Below the pieces are notes generated by a model. It was not told the DNA's origin and made no database searches. It worked only from the letters and a program-made list of their open reading frames with translations. A DNA stretch of 64,000 nt from Candolleomyces eurysporus (taxonomy: Eukaryota > Basidiomycota > Agaricomycetes > Agaricales > Psathyrellaceae): the NCBI GenBank assembly GCA_027579435.1, contig JANBPK010000952.1, positions 1 through 64,000 on the forward strand, read 5' to 3'. Position 1 is the stretch's first letter. The number at the start of each line of letters is the position of its first letter. This document shows, piece after piece, positions 59,393-64,000 of this stretch. The position numbers and the translations under genes are program-made.

Positions 59393-59412
59393 ACGGCCAA
59401 GCTACTGAGTGT
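59393..59412 (+). pseudogene. Remnant VAC14 start, ATG changed to ACG
   Basis: The end of unit A carries the first codons of VAC14 (GCCAAGCTACTGAG). The start codon reads ACG here and ATG at 61852. The sequence then jumps at 59413 to chitinase DNA. It is the left-over edge of the duplication and cannot encode VAC14. Confidence 0.8.
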
Positions 59413-59741
59413 CGCAGCAGGTATCAGCTACCGCTACGATACCTGTAGCCAAACGGTCAGCTATTCTTCTTAAATTTCATTTCCAAAAGCTCACTATTTC
59501 GCGATAGCCATACGTCTACAACGCCACTTCTGAGATTATGGTTTCTTTCGATAACGCCGATAACGCACAGGTACGCTCCCACCTACTTTTGTGGAAAAGA
59601 TGGATGCTCAGACTCTCTATCCTCCTCGACGTGTAGTCCTTTGCTGCAAAAGGTTCCTTCATCCGTTCGACAGGACTCGAGGGAGGCGGGGACTATAACG
59701 ACATTCTTCTCAATTCGATCCGCCCCGCAGCAGAGTTTTGA
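59413..59741 (+). pseudogene. Truncated chitinase 3' fragment
   Basis: Copy of the last exons of the GH18 gene, from the GISYRYDTCSQT exon through YVYNATSEIMVSFDN to a TGA at 59739-59741. It lacks the signal peptide, the catalytic DGVDFDWE and the barrel start, so it cannot be an enzyme. Compared with the parent it has a 9-nt insertion (DNADNAQ for DNAQ) and an in-frame 18-nt loss removing part of FALWEA. The frame stays open because the lesions are multiples of three. Confidence 0.85.
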
Positions 59742-59853
59742 AGATCCAGTGGCGACCGGTGAAATGGCCGGCGGAAGCGAGCGACACTTAAAATAGACAC
59801 TAAGATCATAGCAATGTGGTATTACGTTCCCTGACAGTAAGCAATGTGACACC

Positions 59854-61647
59854 TCATTCCGAATCTGCGATTTCGAACCCTGCCACGTGAAGTGCGGTTG
59901 CGAACTAGTGAATGTTAGGGAAGAAGAAATCGAGCAAGATACGGAATAAACATACCTGAACCTTGGCAATTGCATAAAGTTGATTGACATCATATCCGAC
60001 TCTTTCGCTAAGGTCGCCTGATAATTCTTTAGCACGCAAAGGAGGTGACAGGATGACCGCTTACCGCTATTGTGATACATTGGATCCGCGACTGAAAGTA
60101 AAGGTAAGCCGAGTATCCTAAGTTGCCCATGGGGGGAAGCACGTACTGGGTCCTGCGCGCTCGAAAACTTGTGTCGCTGGAAAACCTTGTGTGATGAAGG
60201 ACTGGTGCAGATGTTGAGGCATATCAGAGAAAGATATGATTGGTCATACCTGATGGTCACTGCAGCAAGCCTTATGGACAGTCAGCCGATGGAGATTCAA
60301 ACGATCACCGAATGTAACACTTACCGAAGAGTATCCAACAGTCAGTTCTGGACTGTAGAGAGCAGAGATATTTCCAACGAGCGCTGTGGCTTCAGGAGTG
60401 CCAATGCGCTCAGGCAGTCCCAACTGGAGAGGTTCGTCCGGAGCACGATACGCCGTCATGTCTGCTTGTATCATCAGAACAATGCTAGCATCTTGGGCTC
60501 TCAATTGTCCTGAGATACATCAGCTAATGTTCAAGGAATCGAAAAGAAACGTACGAGCGTAAGCATCAGAGCCTAACAGCCCTTGTTCCTCACCGGCAAA
60601 GGTGACTAGCTCGAGGTTCGTGTGGAATCGGATGCGCTTGCGAGCAATGGTACGGGCGATAGAAAGGATTCCAGTCGTTCCGGAGCCATCGTCATTCCCA
60701 CCAGGTGCACGAACACTCCCGAATGAGCCGCGACTGTCATAGTGGCCGCTTAAGATGATAGTATCGTTGGTGTCAACGATAGCGGCGTAGCGGCTGACAC
60801 ATCACGATAGGCATATGAGCTATTGCATCAACGAGTACGAAAAATCGCACCATATAACGTTTGGAGCAAATCCTGGCCTGAAGTTCTCTAAGCGACATTT
60901 TGCGCCTGTCTCTTCGATGCGGTCTTTGATCCAATTCGCAGCGGTTCTTGCCCCTGGGGAGAACGAGTGCCTAGACACAATCCCTGATTTCCCGTCTTCT
61001 CCTGTGAGGAAACGAATATCGTTCTGGATGTGCGGGATAGATATGTTATTGACGACTGAGGCCACGACCGGACTGAACTTTAGATCGGATAGAACGCGTC
61101 GGACGCGTTCGACGTTATCATCCGACACCACACGATAAGTGCTGGGGGACTCAGGGACGATGGTCGACTTCCAAAACCTAGGGAGACGGGTATCGATTGT
61201 GAAAGCCTCCTCCTCTGGCAAGGCAACCAGAACTGAGGTGTCGGTCCTGTATAGGATGGGCAACGCGGGTGATTCACTGGTCGAAAATGTCTGTTGAGTT
61301 TCGCCCGGATTACGGGTACTCAACGCGTCAAGAACGTCGTCAAGGAGAGGGCCCTGGCGGGTGGATCTGAGCAGCGATGGATCCACAGACTCGTGCTCAA
61401 TCCACACCAAGCGCTTTTCAGAGCTTGGGGCAGTAAGAAGCATGCTGGGCTCCTGTGGAAGGTAGCTGTTGGAGGCAACCTGGACACAGTCTGGGGTATC
61501 GAGCCTGAAGAGACTGGAGGTGGTCTCGCCATTCCTATAGTGGCCTAAGAAGTTCTGGGAGAGGCATGGCGACTCAAGGAACACAGTGGAGTTGAGAGGG
61601 GCAAGGAGCAGGAGCCCTAGGCCGGCTGCTGCTTGGATGGTTGGCAT
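59854..61647 (-). CDS. Secreted M28-family metallopeptidase, copy B
   Basis: Paralogue of the gene at 57369-59174 and very similar throughout, introns included. ATG 61647-61645, signal peptide MPTIQAAAGLGLLLLAPLN. Metal-site motifs: SGHYDSRG, GGNDDGSGTTG, AGEEQGLLGSDAY, IQADMTAY and DPMYHNSG. Exon junctions follow copy A, including GYSS|ACCSDHQ, and AATAGCG|GCGACC with a better donor (GTAAGC rather than GTAAAG). No frameshift or stop is visible; stop at 59856-59854. Copy B retains the canonical SGHYDS, while A has SSHYDS. Amino-acid differences are scattered, many in the N-terminal variable region (for example PALPILYR against PGSLVLYR). Both genes appear functional. Confidence 0.86.
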
Positions 61648-61851
61648 GGTCGTGAGCAAGCCGGAATGTTCAACTGGGCGCTTGAGATATGACCACAGGT
61701 ATCCGGGCACAGCCACCAGTACCCAGCTCTGTGGCGCGTTCGAGCTCCGTTTAACAGCTTGAAGACGGCCACATCGCGCCAGGTCCTCTAATGACCATCG
61801 AGATCCCGGCTGTACTACAGACATAATGGGTGAGTGTACCTCGTATTCGTG

Positions 61852-64000
61852 ATGGCCAAGCTACTGAGCGTATTGTACCCAGACGCTGCTATTTCACGAC
61901 AACTTGTCGACAAGATCTACGAGAAGCGTAAGGCAGCTGCGCTCGACCTCGAGAAGTCCGTTCATACGATACACATCCCTCGGACGCTAGCTAAACATCT
62001 CTTAGGCAGATACGAGAATGCCATCAGCAAGGAGAGCAGAAGCGAATCAACCAGATTATCGACCAGCTGGTTGAGATGTTCAGTCAGACCTCAAATCCCC
62101 TTCATATCAGAAACGGTGGCCTGATCGGTCTGGCTGGCACGGCCATTGCCCTTGGAGTCGACATTGCCTCGTATATGGACAAGTTCATTAACCCTCTGCT
62201 CAGCTGCTTCATCGATTCGGAGAACAGAATCCGCTATTTCTCTGCCGAATGCCTGTACAATATCGCCAAGGTCTCTAAGGGGGAAGTGCTAGTTTACTTC
62301 AACGACATATTTGATGCGTTGAGCAAGGTAGGTCCTTCATGCATCGACGTCCGGCTGTTTCTACATCTCATTCCTCGTTTCTAGCTTGCGGCTGATTCAG
62401 AGTTATCGGTGAAGAATGGAGCCGAATTATTGGACCGTCTCCTCAAGGACATTGTCGCCGAATCAGCCTCGGTGTACATTCCAATGTACCCAGAAACAGC
62501 CAAAGCTCGCAATGAGAAAGACGCCCAGAGTAGTGTACTCGTCGATTTGACCACCAGCTCCGAGGAAGGCCCCAAGAAAGCTTTCTCACTTGCTCACTTC
62601 ATCCCCTTACTGCGCGAACGGATCTACGTCGTCAGTCCGTTTACAAGAAGCTATCTTGTCTCCTGGATAACTGTGTTGGATTCGGTACCAGAACTAGAGC
62701 TTATAACGTACCTTCCCGAGTTCCTGGACGGACTTCTGTTGGTGGATTTCTTTATTGTGTCAGGGGCGCATTGCTCATCACGTTCGCCAGGAAATATCTC
62801 TCGGATCCCACTGAGGACGTGCGTGTCGCCACAGAAAATCTGCTAGCAGATTTCCTACGGGAAATTCACGACGTAACAATCGTCTCTCGGCAATTCGAAC
62901 ATCATGCTCATGCCAAGGAGAAATATCGAAGTTCGTCGACCTTGGCTCACCGACATGATCCTGAGAGTGGCCAGGAGGGGGAAAGTGACCAGAAATCGCA
63001 TCAGGGCAGTGAACCCGCCGTGAACCACGATATCACTTCCGAACTAGACGATCAAGATATCGGATGTAAGTGCTTCTCATCTCAACCGGTTGCACAATAA
63101 GCCAACTAGCTTTCAGCGTGGGTCCCAGGACAAGGTGTCAAGATTGATTTCCCGTCTATTGTCGACATTTTATTACAACAGCTGGACGGAGAACGTAAGT
63201 TTTACCCTCTTTTTTCTTCTTTCTCCCTGGTGTTGAGATCGATACAGACGACGAGATTCAGCAATCTACTGCACTGCGATGGCTCGCAGAATTCGTTAGT
63301 TTCGCACCAGAAGTCATGGTGCCCTTCACCCCTCGATTGATTCCCGCTATCCTTCCCAATTTGGCGCACCATGTTTCGATGATCCAGAACGCCGCCAATC
63401 GAACCAACAAGTTTCTTTTCAACGTTATCCAGAATCTTCCCATTGCGCAAGAGGCTGTCCCTAGTCCGGGTGCTAGCGTTTTGTCTGGTGCAGAGAAGAT
63501 ACCAACTGCGAAATTTCCAAGGTCCCCCACACCCACCATTTCTGGTCCATCCGGTCGACAATCCGTTCTCAGTAATCAGATACCAAGAGATGTCTCCTCT
63601 CCGGACCTAACTCTAGACGGACAATCAATCCAACGGTCAAGAAGTGGGACTGTAACCGATTCATCCTCGGCCCCTCGTCCACCCCAACTTGTGGATGTGA
63701 CGACCTCTAATCCGGATGCCAGTCGATCACACTCCCCGGTTGCTTCAGTACACAGCCAAGGCGGAGCCAATTTGCAACTACAACCACAGGAAGAAGCTGC
63801 AGATCCGTTTGACTATCAGGCCGCTGTAAACGAGTTGACCATTCAGTTCATCAGCGAGTTCGAGGAAACAAGGGTTTCAGCGCTTAAATGGCTTATTATG
63901 CTGCACCAGAAAGTACCGAAGAAGGTTCGTGGCTCTAGAGCACGCGTTGTTTCATTATTGACTTTTTACAGATCTTGGCTATGGATGATGGAACATTTCC
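61852..64000 (+). CDS. VAC14: VAC14 scaffold of the Fab1/PIKfyve complex, 3'-truncated
   Basis: HEAT-repeat scaffold that holds Fab1/PIKfyve kinase and Fig4 phosphatase on endosomal and vacuolar membranes for PtdIns(3,5)P2 synthesis. ATG 61852 ([11 protein letters not shown]). The family-specific N-terminus is unmistakable: [19 protein letters not shown], joined by an intron to [20 protein letters not shown], then [59 protein letters not shown], and PPLREKIYVV-like HEAT repeats. A Ser-rich insert (63475-63760) follows, with [20 protein letters not shown] near the end. The gene continues past 64000. Its first 20 bases and promoter are duplicated at 59175-59412. Confidence 0.95.

Larger units (their letters stand above)
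56924..59412. repeat. Tandem duplication, unit A
   Basis: First copy of a direct repeat of about 2.5 kb. It begins in the chitinase gene at GCAGCAGGTATCAGC and contains the chitinase end, the whole first M28 gene, and the start of VAC14 up to CTACTGAGTGT. It matches 59413-61871 nearly base for base with small indels; alignment offset drifts from 2489 at the left to 2459 at the right. Confidence 0.9.
59413..61871. repeat. Tandem duplication, unit B
   Basis: Second copy of the repeat, directly abutting unit A. It begins in chitinase DNA with no promoter or 5' part, contains a complete M28 gene, and ends inside the first codons of the functional VAC14 gene. The junction at 59412/59413 shows no microhomology. 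Confidence 0.9.

Overview
The window is nuclear DNA from a filamentous basidiomycete, most likely an Agaricomycete (mushroom-forming fungus). The evidence is dense protein-coding genes on both strands, many introns of about 50-60 nt with GT...AG ends and CTAAC/CTAAT-like branch sites, a velvet-domain regulator, a two-HMG-box protein of the Exp1 type, and a saprotroph-like set of a secreted GH18 chitinase, a GH3 beta-glucosidase, an MFS sugar transporter and secreted M28 peptidases. I see no rRNA, tRNA, CRISPR array or transposon. Twelve isolated N characters, most beside homopolymers, mark this as draft assembly.

Layout. 1-17.6 kb: a 5'-truncated CASTOR/GATS-like ACT protein (+), an unrecognised 615-aa protein with a predicted NLS (-), a membrane-anchored SDR (-), a secreted CAP/PR-1 protein (-), prefoldin subunit 2 (-), complex I subunit NDUFS8 (+), two unrecognised proteins, an INO80F-like subunit (-) and complex I subunit NDUFA13/GRIM-19 (+). 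18-31 kb: a two-HMG-box factor (+), a GNAT acetyltransferase (-), a mitochondrial PPR protein (+, frameshifted in this assembly), a VelB-like velvet factor (-), an ArfGAP1/Gcs1 homologue (+) and methylcrotonoyl-CoA carboxylase beta (+). 31-47 kb: MLH3 (+) and FAN1 (-) tail to tail, an Rtc3/SBDS-N protein with a 4-nt microexon (+), AFG1 ATPase (-), UreF (+), eIF3f (-), TOM7 (+) and an RNF220-type E3 ligase (-). 47-64 kb: GH3 beta-glucosidase with a PA14 domain (+), a SETD6/RKM-like methyltransferase (-), an MFS sugar transporter (+), GH18 chitinase (+), two tandem M28 peptidase genes (-) and a 3'-truncated VAC14 (+).

The most distinctive structure is a tandem duplication of about 2.5 kb (56924-59412 and 59413-61871). 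Each unit carries the chitinase 3' end, a whole M28 peptidase gene, and the VAC14 promoter plus its first codons. The second unit opens with a truncated chitinase remnant. The first closes with a VAC14 start whose ATG is now ACG. Only the M28 gene was duplicated whole.

Nuclear genes for mitochondrial proteins recur (NDUFS8, NDUFA13, a PPR protein, MCC beta, AFG1, TOM7). The 47-62 kb stretch groups genes for taking up and degrading sugar, chitin and protein. Intron positions come from splice-site and reading-frame reasoning only; no transcripts or database searches were available.
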